From JBAZTO01 sp041661865 (lineage in GTDB: Bacteria; Planctomycetota; Phycisphaerae; SM23-33): DNA of 64,000 nucleotides. Each line of letters starts with the position of its first letter. Within the stretch, counting starts at the first letter, position 1. The notes beneath the pieces are model-generated. The model was not told the DNA's origin. It saw only the letters and a program-made list of their open reading frames with translations, and made no database searches. Of this stretch, positions 33,242 to 41,858 are shown in pieces. The position numbers and the translations under genes were made by a program. The stretch lies in assembly GCA_041661865.1 (NCBI GenBank), contig JBAZTO010000017.1, positions 1-64,000 on the forward strand, given 5' to 3'.

Positions 33242-33448
33242 ATGGTGAAGTCACTGATTATCGCGGCGCTGGCCGTGGCGGGCGCTCTGGCCGGCTGCAC
33301 AGAGGTAGAAACGTGCCAGCAGAGGAACCAGCGCCTCTCCCGTGTTGTGAACATCGAGTCCCGCCAGATGGTTCAGGATCTCGACGCGATCCTACTGCTG
33401 GATCGCGAATCGAACTTGGCTCAATGGTACACCCGCGGCGGCTACTGA
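33242..33448 (+). CDS. Small lipoprotein, unknown function
   Basis: 68 residues from ATG 33242 (GAGGTGGAAGTC upstream). Signal peptide with lipobox: VKSLIIAALAVAGALAGC, with Cys about 19. The mature part is short and polar (TEVETCQQRNQRLSRVVNIE, then MVQDLDAILLLDRESNLAQW), probably helical. The gene is monocistronic, with its own promoter and a downstream hairpin. No named family recognised. Confidence 0.72.
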   Translation: MVKSLIIAALAVAGALAGCTEVETCQQRNQRLSRVVNIESRQMVQDLDAILLLDRESNLAQWYTRGGY

Positions 33449-33471
33449 GAGCATTTTGAGGCAAGAGACTC

Positions 33472-33503
33472 AAGGGCCTCCGGCGGATTGCTGGGGGCCC
33501 TTT
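33472..33503 (+). terminator. Terminator of the small lipoprotein gene
   Basis: AAGGGCC (33472-33478) pairs with GGCCCTT (33496-33502), with a CTCC/GGGG inner part, then a short T run. It ends the lipoprotein unit before coaD. Confidence 0.6.
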
Positions 33504-33525
33504 CACTTGACGGGAAGGAACGGAC

Positions 33526-34050
33526 ATGACCGATCACAAAGAGCAACTGGCCGTGTTTCCCGGCACTTTCGACCCCATTACCAACGGTCACCTCGACGTC
33601 ATCCGCCGCGGCTCGCGGCTGTTTGACCGCCTCCTGGTAGCCGTGGGTGACAACCCCGAGAAGACCTGCTTCCTGCCCGCACCTGAGCGGCTGGACATTA
33701 TCCGCCACCTGGTGGCCGACCTGCCCAATGTCCACGTGGAGTCCTTCCGCGGCCTGACGGTGGACTTTGCCCGCAAGGTCGGCGCCGCGGCCATTCTGCG
33801 CGGCATCCGCAACACCACCGACCTGCACTTTGAGTTCCAGGTGGCCCTGACCAACCGAGTGGTGGCCGGCGTGGAAACCGTCTTTATCATGACCAGCCCC
33901 GAATTGGCCTTTACCTCCTCGACACTGATCCGGCAGATCGCGCAGATGGGCGGAGATGTCTCTGCCCTCGTGCCGGCTGAGGTGCTGCCGCACATCAAGG
34001 CCCACTTCAAGACCCCCGCGCGCGACACGGGCTTGCAGGAATCGCCCTGA
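33526..34050 (+). CDS. coaD: Pantetheine-phosphate adenylyltransferase
   Basis: 174 residues, a typical PPAT. VFPGTFDPITNGHLDVIRR carries the TxGH nucleotidyl-transfer motif. Then ILRGIRNTTDLHFEFQVALTNR and LAFTSSTLIRQIA, the second half of the active site. It makes dephospho-CoA from phosphopantetheine and ATP. GGGAAGGAA precedes the ATG. Nearby nadD belongs to the same nucleotidyltransferase fold but acts in NAD synthesis. The C-terminal 10 residues are polar and family B repeats follow. Confidence 0.96.
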   Translation: MTDHKEQLAVFPGTFDPITNGHLDVIRRGSRLFDRLLVAVGDNPEKTCFLPAPERLDIIRHLVADLPNVHVESFRGLTVDFARKVGAAAILRGIRNTTDLHFEFQVALTNRVVAGVETVFIMTSPELAFTSSTLIRQIAQMGGDVSALVPAEVLPHIKAHFKTPARDTGLQESP

Positions 34051-34055
34051 AAACC

Positions 34056-34083
34056 AGTGCGAAGTGCGGAGTGCGAAGTGCGG
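34056..34083 (+). repeat. Dispersed repeat family B, copy
   Basis: AGTGCGAAGTGCGGAGTGCG continues as AAGTGCGG, matching the runs at 3370-3402. It sits between the convergent coaD and nadD. Confidence 0.55.
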
Positions 34084-34127
34084 AGGAGAAATCCAGGAGT
34101 TCGCCCAAAGGGCAAGCGCCGCGCGCC

Positions 34128-34787
34128 TTACGGATGCCGATGACTGGGCGCGGCGTTGCGATCCGCCTGGCGATACAGGCCGTGGCGTTCGATGTACTGA
34201 CGCACCGGCTCGGGCACGAGATAACGGATGGACTTGCCCTCCCCCACCCGCTGGCGGATGGTGGTGGAGGAAATGTCGATCAGGGGCGTGCGAACCGTCG
34301 ACTGTCGCAGGCCGCTGACGACCGCCTCACCCAGTTCCTTCTCCACGCCCGCGAAGATTTCCTCCAGGCGATCCTGCCAGGGCGGGCGAAGGGCCACCGT
34401 GATCCTGGCCAGGCGGACCACCTCCGACGCGCGGCGCCAGCGGGGCAGACCCTCCAGCATGTCCGCGCCGATCACCCAGTGCAGGCCGATCTGGTCGACG
34501 TACCGCTTCCGCAGGACCGTCAGCGTGTCCAGCGTGTAGCTGGGGCCTTGTCGCGTCAGCTCGATATCGCAGATGTCAAAAAGGCTCTCGCCCTCGATGG
34601 CCAGCCTGAGCATGGCCAGCCGATGTTCAGCCGAGGCCCGCGCGGGGGCCTTGTGCGGCGGCGAGGCGGCGGGGATCAGCAACACCTTCTCGAAGTTGCA
34701 CTGCTCGGCGATGGAGCGCGCGATGATCAGATGCCCGTGATGAACCGGGTCAAAGGTTCCGCCCAGCAGACATACGTCCTTGCCCAT
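34128..34787 (-). CDS. nadD: Nicotinate-nucleotide adenylyltransferase
   Basis: 219 residues from ATG 34787, where the family begins VCLLGGTFDPVHHGHL. Catalytic histidines lie in that GTFDPVHHGH motif. LHWVIGADMLEGLPRWRRA and LIDISSTTIRQRVGEGKSI (the SSTxIR signature) complete the active site. It adenylates nicotinate mononucleotide to the NadE substrate. It is convergent with coaD. The intergenic stretch from 34788 to 35413 has one small coding candidate and a hairpin. Confidence 0.95.
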   Translation of the reverse strand: MGKDVCLLGGTFDPVHHGHLIIARSIAEQCNFEKVLLIPAASPPHKAPARASAEHRLAMLRLAIEGESLFDICDIELTRQGPSYTLDTLTVLRKRYVDQIGLHWVIGADMLEGLPRWRRASEVVRLARITVALRPPWQDRLEEIFAGVEKELGEAVVSGLRQSTVRTPLIDISSTTIRQRVGEGKSIRYLVPEPVRQYIERHGLYRQADRNAAPSHRHP

Positions 34788-34965
34788 GATCGCTCGTCTC
34801 CGCGTGTTGGCCGCCGGGTGCGCCTGGCCGGCAGGAGCCAACGCATAAGGCATAATCCAGCGGCGGCCTGAACGCAAGGTTTCGATTCCGGCCGATTCCG
34901 CCAATTAAGGTGCGCAACCCTCCGTGGCTCGCCGTCGGCCCGGTTTGTCTGGAGGCGGCTTGACG

Positions 34966-35067
34966 ATGAGGGCATCCGATCCTAGACTTCAACAGGCACT
35001 ACGAGCACTCAATGGCGCCGACTGGAGAATCCAGTGGGGCAACGGCTTTGTGGAGCTTGGCAAATAG
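34966..35067 (+). CDS. Candidate 33-residue small protein
   Basis: ATG 34966 with GGAGG ten bases upstream. The product contains ALRALNGADWRIQWGNGF and stops at TAG 35065. The aromatic, balanced composition resembles real protein more than random high-GC sequence, but I recognise no family and have no second genome to compare. Treat as a hypothesis. Confidence 0.3.
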   Translation: MRASDPRLQQALRALNGADWRIQWGNGFVELGK

Positions 35068-35296
35068 ATGTGACAGTTCCTGCCCGACCCGGGGACGAAC
35101 CTCCCGGGGCCTGCCGGGCGTCTACAGCCTTATCTCTTTGCTTAATAGCAAGTTACAGTCTAGCTACAAGTCTGCACTCCTCCCGCGGCACTGCGTCAAT
35201 CCGCCGGGAAGAGGCAATGAGGTATCCTGAAGTTCCAATTTGGCCGATTGAATGAGTAGTAAGACGGCATCCAAGCGTGAGATACGTCGCAAGACA

Positions 35297-35338
35297 GCCG
35301 GCGCTGCACGGGAAAATCCTCCGGGCCGTGCAGCCGGC
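35297..35338 (+). other. Strong hairpin upstream of hpf
   Basis: GCCGGCGCTGCACGG (35297-35311) pairs with CCGTGCAGCCGGC (35326-35338), with one or two bulged bases, over a 14-base loop. No T run follows, so it is not a simple terminator. It could be a leader structure, a mobile palindrome or a regulatory site. Confidence 0.5.
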
Positions 35339-35413
35339 CTGTGCGTATTACCGATGCGGCTTCGTACAGAAATAAGACGCCGGGCCGGGATGGCCCAGCC
35401 AAAGGAGAGTAGA

Positions 35414-35734
35414 GTGAATATCGTAGTGAAAGCCCCCCACATGACCGTGACAGACGCCATCAGAACCCACATGGAGGCCAAGGTGGCCAAGCTGCCGAAA
35501 TTCTACGACAACGTGCAGAACATCGAGGTCGTGCTGGACATGGAGGCCGAGCAGTCCACCGTCGAAATCATCGTGACCGCCCGGCACAGGAACACGTTCG
35601 TGGCCACCCACCGCGACGCCGACATGTACGCCTGCATGGACCAGTGCCTCCACAAGATCACCGAGCAATTGCGGCGTCACAAGGACAAGGTCCGCGATCG
35701 CCAGGGCCCCTCCCACGGCGAGCCGCTGGAATAG
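35414..35734 (+). CDS. hpf: Ribosome hibernation-promoting factor (short form)
   Basis: 106 residues from GTG 35414, with AAGGAG eight bases upstream. An in-frame ATG at 35252 would add 54 unrelated residues and is rejected. VKAPHMTVTDAIRTHMEAKV and YDNVQNIEVVLDMEAEQSTV mark the S30AE/HPF domain. Only the short (gamma-type) domain is present, so it should promote 100S or hibernating ribosomes with a partner not seen here. It heads the hpf-ptsN-ptsH-ptsI series, the classical neighbourhood of the nitrogen-related PTS. Confidence 0.9.
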   Translation: MNIVVKAPHMTVTDAIRTHMEAKVAKLPKFYDNVQNIEVVLDMEAEQSTVEIIVTARHRNTFVATHRDADMYACMDQCLHKITEQLRRHKDKVRDRQGPSHGEPLE

Positions 35735-35911
35735 CCTTTCACAGAAACATAACGCGCCTCTAGCACTGGGCCGGACTTGGCTGTACACTCTGGGCGATCT
35801 GCATGCCGTGATTTAAGCCACCGCCGCGGCCGGGTGTTCGCCGCTGAAGGGCCGCCCCTCGGGGACCCAGGCGGCAGGAAGGAACTCTTTTTGCATGAGC
35901 AGGAGTAAGGA

Positions 35912-36379
35912 ATGAAGCTATCAGACATCATGGTGACCGACGCAATTATCCCCGAACTGAAGGCCCAGACGCGCGACGAGGCCATCAGCGAACTGATCGA
36001 AGCCCTGGCCGCCTCCGGCGCCATCGCCAGGAAGAGCATTCCCGAAGTCACCAAGGCCGTCCTGGCGCGCGAGGCGCAGGCCACCACCGGGATCGGCAAG
36101 GGTGTCGCCCTGCCCCACGCCAAGCTCAAGGGAATCAAGAAACCCGTCGGCACGATCGGGCGATCCAGTGAAGGCCTGGATTTTTCCGCCCTGGATTCCA
36201 AGCCCGTATATTCCGTGATTCTTCTCCTGTCGAGTCCCGATAATCCCGACGAGCACTTGCAGGCCATGGAAGCGATTTTCAAGCACGTGCAGCGTGACAT
36301 GTTCCGCAAGTTCCTGCGTCAAAGTGAAACCCGGGAATCCATCGTTGAACTGATTCAGGAGGCCGATGATCTGGGCTAG
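35912..36379 (+). CDS. ptsN: PTS EIIA (PtsN-like)
   Basis: 155 residues, a fructose/nitrogen-type EIIA. The phosphorylatable His is in GIGKGVALPHAKLKGI. The N-terminal KLSDIMVTDAIIPELKAQTR and later LLLSSPDNPDEHLQAMEAI are typical. No EIIB or EIIC is encoded nearby, so it is expected to act as a regulatory phospho-switch, as EIIA-Ntr does in proteobacteria. AGGAGTAAGGA precedes the ATG. It is followed by ptsH and ptsI. Confidence 0.88.
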   Translation: MKLSDIMVTDAIIPELKAQTRDEAISELIEALAASGAIARKSIPEVTKAVLAREAQATTGIGKGVALPHAKLKGIKKPVGTIGRSSEGLDFSALDSKPVYSVILLLSSPDNPDEHLQAMEAIFKHVQRDMFRKFLRQSETRESIVELIQEADDLG

Positions 36380-36441
36380 CCGGCCGGCGCCGTCAGCCGC
36401 GTGTCAGCGACTCCTGGGAAATCAGCATCGGGATAGTAACT

Positions 36442-36729
36442 TTGGCCACCGTCGAACAGGATGTAACGATCATCAACCGATACGGACTGCACGCCAGGCC
36501 GGCGATGCAACTGGTCGAGTTGGCGAACCGATATAGCAGCAAGATCGAAGTTTCAAACAGGGCACTGACCGTCGACGCCAAAAGCATCATGTCGGTCATG
36601 CGCCTGGCGGCCACGCAGGGAACCGTTCTCAAGATCGTCGCGGAAGGCAACGATGCCGACAAGGCCATCGAGGCCCTCAAGCAACTGGTCGAGTCGGGTT
36701 TCGGCGAATTGGACAGCACGGGCGTCTAG
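36442..36729 (+). CDS. ptsH: HPr phosphocarrier
   Basis: 95 residues with TTG 36442 as the only start that keeps the normal N-terminus (TVEQDVTIINRYGLHARPAM). The active His is in GLHARPAM, and the regulatory Ser region is AKSIMSVMRLAAT. No ATG or GTG in frame precedes it before a stop, so a TTG start, perhaps weakly translated, is likely. It receives phosphate from EI, encoded next, and passes it to EIIA. Confidence 0.9.
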   Translation: MATVEQDVTIINRYGLHARPAMQLVELANRYSSKIEVSNRALTVDAKSIMSVMRLAATQGTVLKIVAEGNDADKAIEALKQLVESGFGELDSTGV

Positions 36730-36871
36730 AGACCGACCGTAGCGGCCGCGGTAGAGATTAGCTTATTTGCCAAGGGCCCCTTTCCCGACAGGGTCGCGCA
36801 GCCACATGGGACGGCGCAAAGCTCTGCACAGGGGAAGAGAGGCTTGCGGCACGGATAACAGAATTGCGTCT

Positions 36872-38611
36872 ATGAAGACCAAGAAGGGCATCGGTGTTTC
36901 GGCGGGGGTCGCGATCGCCACCGCCGTCGTGCTGGACGCGGAGGAATTTGACATTCCCGAGCGTCACGTGCCCGTCGATCACGCCCAGGCGGAGTTGTCT
37001 CGGCTCAAGAAGGCCACTGCCCTTTCAAAGAAAGAGATTCTCGACCTCCGCAAGCACACCGCCGACCAGTTGGGCAAGGAAACCGCCAGCATCTTCGACT
37101 TCCACCTGGGGTTGCTGGACGACAAGGTGCTCCAGAAGAAGTTCTCCGACACGATCCTGGGCGGCCACGTCACGGCCGAGTATGCCGTCGCCACGGTGCT
37201 TCGGGGCTACGCCAAGGAATTCCTGGCCATGCCCAAGTACCTGGCCGACCGGGTGAAGGACATCTACGACATCGAGCGGCGGCTCCTGCGAAACCTCATC
37301 GGGCAGCAACATCAGTCGCTCGCGCACATGCGGGCCGAAGTGTGCCTGCTGGCCCACGACCTGACGCCCTCGCAGGCGGCCAGCATGGACCGCGAGCACG
37401 TGCTGGGCCTGGCCATCGACGCCGGCGGCCAGACCAGTCACACCGCCATCGTGGCCCGCGCGCTGGGCATCCCGGCCGTAGTGGGCCTCAACGATGTCAC
37501 GGCGGAAGTGGCTGGCGGGACCATGGTCATCATCGACGGCAACCGCGGCGTGGTCATCCTCGACCCCGACGAGCGGACCATCGAGGAATACCGGCAGTAT
37601 TCCCGCCAGCAGGTGGAGTTCGTCCACAGTCTCGACGCGTTGCGCGACTTGCCGGCCATCACGCGCGACGGCCACGAGATCACGCTGATGGGCAACATCG
37701 AGTTCCCCCGCGAGGCCGAGACGGTGCTGTCCAAGGGCGGCCAGGGGATCGGGCTTTACCGCACCGAGTTCCTCTACCTGGGCAGCGACACCGAACCGAC
37801 CGAGGAGGACCATTACAAGGCCTATCGCCAGGTGGTGGATATGTGCATCAACCGCCCCGTGGTCATCCGCACGCTGGACCTGGGGGCCGACAAGTACACC
37901 CAGAGCCGCGCCCGCATCCCGGAGCGCAACCCGTTCCTGGGCTGCCGCAGTATCCGCTTCTGCCTCCAGAACCTGCCGATGTTCAAGACGCAGATCCGGG
38001 CCATCCTGCGGGCCAGCGTCGGCGCGCAGGCGTCGATGCTCTTCCCGCTGATCAGCAACCTGCTGGAACTGCGCCAGGCCAAGACCGTCGTCCGCGACGT
38101 CATCGAGGACCTGGAGGAAGAGGGCCTGGAGCATCGCAGCGACATGCCCATCGGCATGATGGTCGAGACGCCCTCAGCGGCCTTGCAGTGCGAGGCCTTC
38201 GCCCAGGAAGTGGACTTTTTCTCCATCGGCACCAACGACCTGATCCAGTACACCCTGGCCGTCGACCGCGGCAACGAGAAGGTCGCTTCGCTCTTCACGG
38301 CCGCTCATCCGGCCGTCCTGCGGCTGCTGAAGGAGATTATCCGTGCCGGCCAGCGCTACGATGTTCCGGTGAGCTGCTGCGGCGAGATGGCGGGCGATCC
38401 GCAATTCACCCTGCTGCTGCTGGGGCTGGGGCTGCGGATTTTCTCCTGTGCGCCGGCGGGCATACCCGAGGTCAAAAAAATCATTCGCTCGGCCACCATG
38501 GAGCAGGCCCTCCAGGTCGCCCGACGCGTGATGAGCTTCGATTCAGACAAGGAAATTGTTAATTACCTCCGTGTTGAAACGCGGCGAATCCTGCCCGAAG
38601 CCTACAACTGA
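36872..38611 (+). CDS. ptsI: PTS enzyme I
   Basis: 579 residues from ATG 36872. The start is set by GIGVSAGVAIATAVV, the usual EI N-terminus. An upstream ATG at 36767 has no such homology. No GAF domain, so it is EI rather than EI-Ntr (PtsP). Active His in GGQTSHTAIVARALGIPAVV. C-terminal PEP-binding TIM barrel with GIGLYRTEFLYL, VIRTLDLGADKY, PNTD-like FFSIGTNDLIQYTLA and the catalytic Cys in VSCCGEMAGDP. It uses phosphoenolpyruvate to phosphorylate HPr. Confidence 0.95.
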   Translation: MKTKKGIGVSAGVAIATAVVLDAEEFDIPERHVPVDHAQAELSRLKKATALSKKEILDLRKHTADQLGKETASIFDFHLGLLDDKVLQKKFSDTILGGHVTAEYAVATVLRGYAKEFLAMPKYLADRVKDIYDIERRLLRNLIGQQHQSLAHMRAEVCLLAHDLTPSQAASMDREHVLGLAIDAGGQTSHTAIVARALGIPAVVGLNDVTAEVAGGTMVIIDGNRGVVILDPDERTIEEYRQYSRQQVEFVHSLDALRDLPAITRDGHEITLMGNIEFPREAETVLSKGGQGIGLYRTEFLYLGSDTEPTEEDHYKAYRQVVDMCINRPVVIRTLDLGADKYTQSRARIPERNPFLGCRSIRFCLQNLPMFKTQIRAILRASVGAQASMLFPLISNLLELRQAKTVVRDVIEDLEEEGLEHRSDMPIGMMVETPSAALQCEAFAQEVDFFSIGTNDLIQYTLAVDRGNEKVASLFTAAHPAVLRLLKEIIRAGQRYDVPVSCCGEMAGDPQFTLLLLGLGLRIFSCAPAGIPEVKKIIRSATMEQALQVARRVMSFDSDKEIVNYLRVETRRILPEAYN

Positions 38612-38736
38612 GGCCCGGGGAAACGGCCGCAAGGCGGCAGGATCGCTGAGACGGGAAGGCTGGCCTTCGAGCCGCGCGGCGCCGCGCCGCGGCCGATGCC
38701 GGAACTCCCCGCCCACGGACACAAGGCAGACTACGC

Positions 38737-39501
38737 ATTACTGAGCAACCGCCACAACGCTGGGCGATCTGGTTCGCCGTGGAAGGTGACCTCCGCTTCC
38801 TCTCGCACCACGAGACGATGGGGACACTGGAGCGTTGCGCCGTCCGCGCCAAACTGCCGCTGCGATACTCCCAGGGCTTCAACCCCCACCCGGTCATGTC
38901 GCTGGTGTTGCCGCGTCCCGTCGGCGTGGCCGGCACGGACGAACTGCTGGCGCTGGCCCTGGACTATCCCGACTCGCCGGCTTCGGCCGACAGCGACGAG
39001 GCGCGGGGCGACCGCCTGATCGCCGAGCTTCAGCGGCAGGTTCCGGCGGGGATGACCCTGCTGCGGGCCCGGCGCGTGACCAGCCGCTCGGTGCGCGCCA
39101 AGCGGATCGACTGCCGCCTGCCGATGGAGCCGGCCGACCTGCCGGCCCTCGCCGCGCGCCTGGCCGAACTCCAGACCCTGGAACAATGGCTTGCCGAAAG
39201 GTTGACCAGTCCCAAACGTCACCGCCCCGGCGAGCCGATGAAGAAGATACAGATAGACGTAAAGCCGCTGACATCCAACCTGAGAATCGAGGGCAGCGAC
39301 CTGTGCTGGTCGGCCTTGCCCCGCGGAGAGTCCTGGGCCCGCCCGGGCGAAGTGCTCCGCTTGTTGGGGCTGGAGGAGCGGATCAACCTTGCCAGAGTCG
39401 TACGGACGGCCGTCGAGTACGAGTTCGGCCCGGCCCCTGCCCCCGCTTGTGCGGATGACGGCGGGCCTGCCGAGCCGGCTGTCGGCGACGAAGGCACATA
39501 G
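38737..39501 (+). CDS. DUF2344/TIGR03936 radical-SAM-linked protein
   Basis: 254 residues if begun at ATT 38737; the first standard start is GTG 38779. The frame is open from the stop at 38647, but no ATG, GTG or TTG occurs before 38779. The family begins with a beta strand before GDLRF(L/I)SH, and here that strand (RWAIWFAVEGDLRFLSHHE) lies upstream of the GTG, so a start at ATT (TEQPPQRWAIWF) looks more natural. The body, AKLPLRYSQGFNPHPVMSLV, is typical. It is found fused to or next to radical-SAM proteins. Its function is unknown. rne follows by 30 bases. Confidence 0.8.
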   Translation: MTEQPPQRWAIWFAVEGDLRFLSHHETMGTLERCAVRAKLPLRYSQGFNPHPVMSLVLPRPVGVAGTDELLALALDYPDSPASADSDEARGDRLIAELQRQVPAGMTLLRARRVTSRSVRAKRIDCRLPMEPADLPALAARLAELQTLEQWLAERLTSPKRHRPGEPMKKIQIDVKPLTSNLRIEGSDLCWSALPRGESWARPGEVLRLLGLEERINLARVVRTAVEYEFGPAPAPACADDGGPAEPAVGDEGT

Positions 39502-39531
39502 AACGCCCCAAGGGCAACGGACTGTACGCAG

Positions 39532-41766
39532 ATGAAGAAAGAAATGCTGATCAACACGGTGGAGGGCCAGGAGTGCCGCATCGCCATCCTGGAAGAGGGA
39601 CGACTGGAGGAGCTCTACATCGAGCGGGTCTCCAGCGCCTCGCGAGTGGGCAATATCTACAAGGGGCGGATCACCAACGTCGAGCCGGCCATCCAGGCGG
39701 CCTTCGTTGACTTCGGGATGGTCAAGAACGGCTTCCTGCACATTTCCGACGTCCACCCGCAGTACTTCCCCAAGAGCAAGCCGTCGACCGAAGCGGTCGG
39801 CCGGAAGTTCCGCCACCGCGACCGCCCGCCGATCCAGGAATGCCTGCGCCGCGGGCAGGAGGTCATCGTCCAGATGACCAAGGACGGCATCGGCACCAAG
39901 GGGCCGAGCCTGACGACCTACATCTCCATCCCCGGGCGCTACCTGGTGATGATGCCGGGCATGGCCCGCCTGGGCGTCTCCCGCAAGATCGAGGACGAGG
40001 AGGCCCGCAGCAAGGCCCGCGAACTGCTCTCGGGCCTGTCACTGCCCCAGGACATGGGCTTCATCGTCCGCACCGCGGGCATGGACCGCGGCAAGAGGGA
40101 CCTCCAGCGCGACCTGAACTACCTGTTGCGGCTGTGGCGGTCGGTCAAGCAGCGGATCGCCGAATCCAAGGCCCCCGCGGAGATTTACCAGGAATCCGAC
40201 CTGGTCACGCGGACCATTCGCGACGTCTACAACACCGACATCGAGCGGATCATCTGCGACAGCAAGATCGTGGCCCTGAAGGTCAAGGAGTTCCTGGACG
40301 TGGCCCTGCCGCGGACCAAGAACGCCATCGAGCTTTACGTGGGCAAGGAGGGATTGTTCCACGATTGCGGCCTGGAGGAGGAGATCGAGAAGATCTACGC
40401 CCGCCGCGTCGAGATGCCCTCGGGCGGCTCGCTGGTCATCGACCAGGCCGAGGCGCTGGTGGCCATCGACGTCAACTCCGGCCGCTTCCGCGAGCACTCC
40501 GACGCCGAGACCACCGCGCTGAAGATGAACCAGGAGGCGGCCAGGGAAATCGCCCGCCAGCTCCGCCTGCGCGACCTGGGCGGGGTGATCATCATCGACT
40601 TCATCGACATGCGCGAGGAGAAGAACCGCCGCGCCGTCGAACGGTCCCTGCGCGACGCGATCAAGGGCGACCGGGCCAAGACCAAGGTCAACAAGATCAG
40701 CACCTTCGGCATCGTGGAAATGACGCGGCAGCGGGTGCGCCCCTCGCTCAAGCACAGCATGTACCAGGTCTGCCCGCACTGCCGCGGCAGCGGGCTCATC
40801 AAGTCCGGCGAATCGCTCTCGCTCCAGGTCATGCGCAGCCTGCAGCGTCTCTGCGTCAATCCCAACGTGGCCAACATCCGCCTGAAGGTCTCCCCGGCGG
40901 TGGCCCACGATTTGTCCAACCTCCAGCGCCGGCAACTGGGGCAGATGGAGTCCGAGAGCGACAAGACTATCGTCGTCGAGGCCAGCACCGAACTGCTGGG
41001 CGACCAGGTGAGCATCATCTGCACCAACAGCCGCGGCAGCGAGGTCGCCTGGGAGCAGCCTTCGCTCCCGCCGGGCGGCAAGAGAATGCTGGCGACCGTG
41101 GGCATCTCGCAGATCGCCGGCAACGAGCCGGAACCCGCCCTGACCGAGGAAGAAGAAGCCGCCGAGGCCGCCGAGTTCTCCGAGGAGATCATCGACGTTC
41201 AGGAAACCGCCGAGGCGGACACGCCCGCCCAGGCGCCCGCGGCCAGACAGCCCCAGCCCCCGGCCCGCTCAGGACGGGAAGCGGCGCAGAAGCCCGCCCA
41301 CATCGAGCCGATCGCGCCGCAGGAACCCTCGCAAGGGACCGTGCAGGCTGCCGCCCCCGGCGGCCCGGCAGGTGAAGGGGCGGAGGGAGAAGCCGGCCAT
41401 CCCCGCAAGCGCCGTCGCGGGCGACGCGGGCGACGGCGGGGACGCAGCGGCGCAGGCCAGCAGCCCCCTGCCGGCGAGCATGGCCAGCCAGGCGCGCCTT
41501 CCCACGCTGAGCATCCCGCAGGGCCAGGCGCGGAAACCCGACCTGCGCCAGAGCCCGCACAAGCGGCCCCGGCGCCAGCCCAGGCAGCCCGCGCACCAGA
41601 GGCGCACGCCCCCCACCAGGGCCAGCCGGCCCCGTCACAGGACCAGGCCGCCGCAGGCGAGCAGGCCCAGCCCAAGAAGTCCCGGCGTTCGCGACGCAGA
41701 CGGAGATCCAAGGTTTCCGCCACCAGCCCGGCCGTGCCCGCCGAAAGCGGCGGCAATGGAGGCTGA
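39532..41766 (+). CDS. rne: Ribonuclease E/G family endoribonuclease with scaffold tail
   Basis: 744 residues. S1 domain (about 35-125), RNase H-like and DNase-like catalytic core with the metal-binding Asp in VAIDVNSGRF and IIIDFIDMREEKN. The Zn-link motif is VCPHCRGSGLIKSG. After about residue 500 the chain becomes disordered, with an acidic patch (TEEEEAAEAAEFSEEI) and an Arg-rich block (KRRRGRRGRRRGRSG), then Pro/Ala/Gln-rich sequence ending in RRSRRRRRSK. This tail probably binds RNA or partners in a degradosome-like role. It lies after the DUF2344 gene. Confidence 0.94.
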   Translation: MKKEMLINTVEGQECRIAILEEGRLEELYIERVSSASRVGNIYKGRITNVEPAIQAAFVDFGMVKNGFLHISDVHPQYFPKSKPSTEAVGRKFRHRDRPPIQECLRRGQEVIVQMTKDGIGTKGPSLTTYISIPGRYLVMMPGMARLGVSRKIEDEEARSKARELLSGLSLPQDMGFIVRTAGMDRGKRDLQRDLNYLLRLWRSVKQRIAESKAPAEIYQESDLVTRTIRDVYNTDIERIICDSKIVALKVKEFLDVALPRTKNAIELYVGKEGLFHDCGLEEEIEKIYARRVEMPSGGSLVIDQAEALVAIDVNSGRFREHSDAETTALKMNQEAAREIARQLRLRDLGGVIIIDFIDMREEKNRRAVERSLRDAIKGDRAKTKVNKISTFGIVEMTRQRVRPSLKHSMYQVCPHCRGSGLIKSGESLSLQVMRSLQRLCVNPNVANIRLKVSPAVAHDLSNLQRRQLGQMESESDKTIVVEASTELLGDQVSIICTNSRGSEVAWEQPSLPPGGKRMLATVGISQIAGNEPEPALTEEEEAAEAAEFSEEIIDVQETAEADTPAQAPAARQPQPPARSGREAAQKPAHIEPIAPQEPSQGTVQAAAPGGPAGEGAEGEAGHPRKRRRGRRGRRRGRSGAGQQPPAGEHGQPGAPSHAEHPAGPGAETRPAPEPAQAAPAPAQAARAPEAHAPHQGQPAPSQDQAAAGEQAQPKKSRRSRRRRRSKVSATSPAVPAESGGNGG

Positions 41767-41858
41767 GTGGCCTCGTCGCAGTGAGTGAAGATAAGCGGGA
41801 AGAGGTAATCCCGCGGACCCAGGGAGCCGCCGGCAGATAAATGCCGCCAGGGGCCGTC

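Noticed and set aside
35252..35413. N-terminal extension of hpf from ATG 35252
   Set aside because: The 54 added residues match no HPF protein, and the GTG at 35414 has AAGGAG at the right distance.
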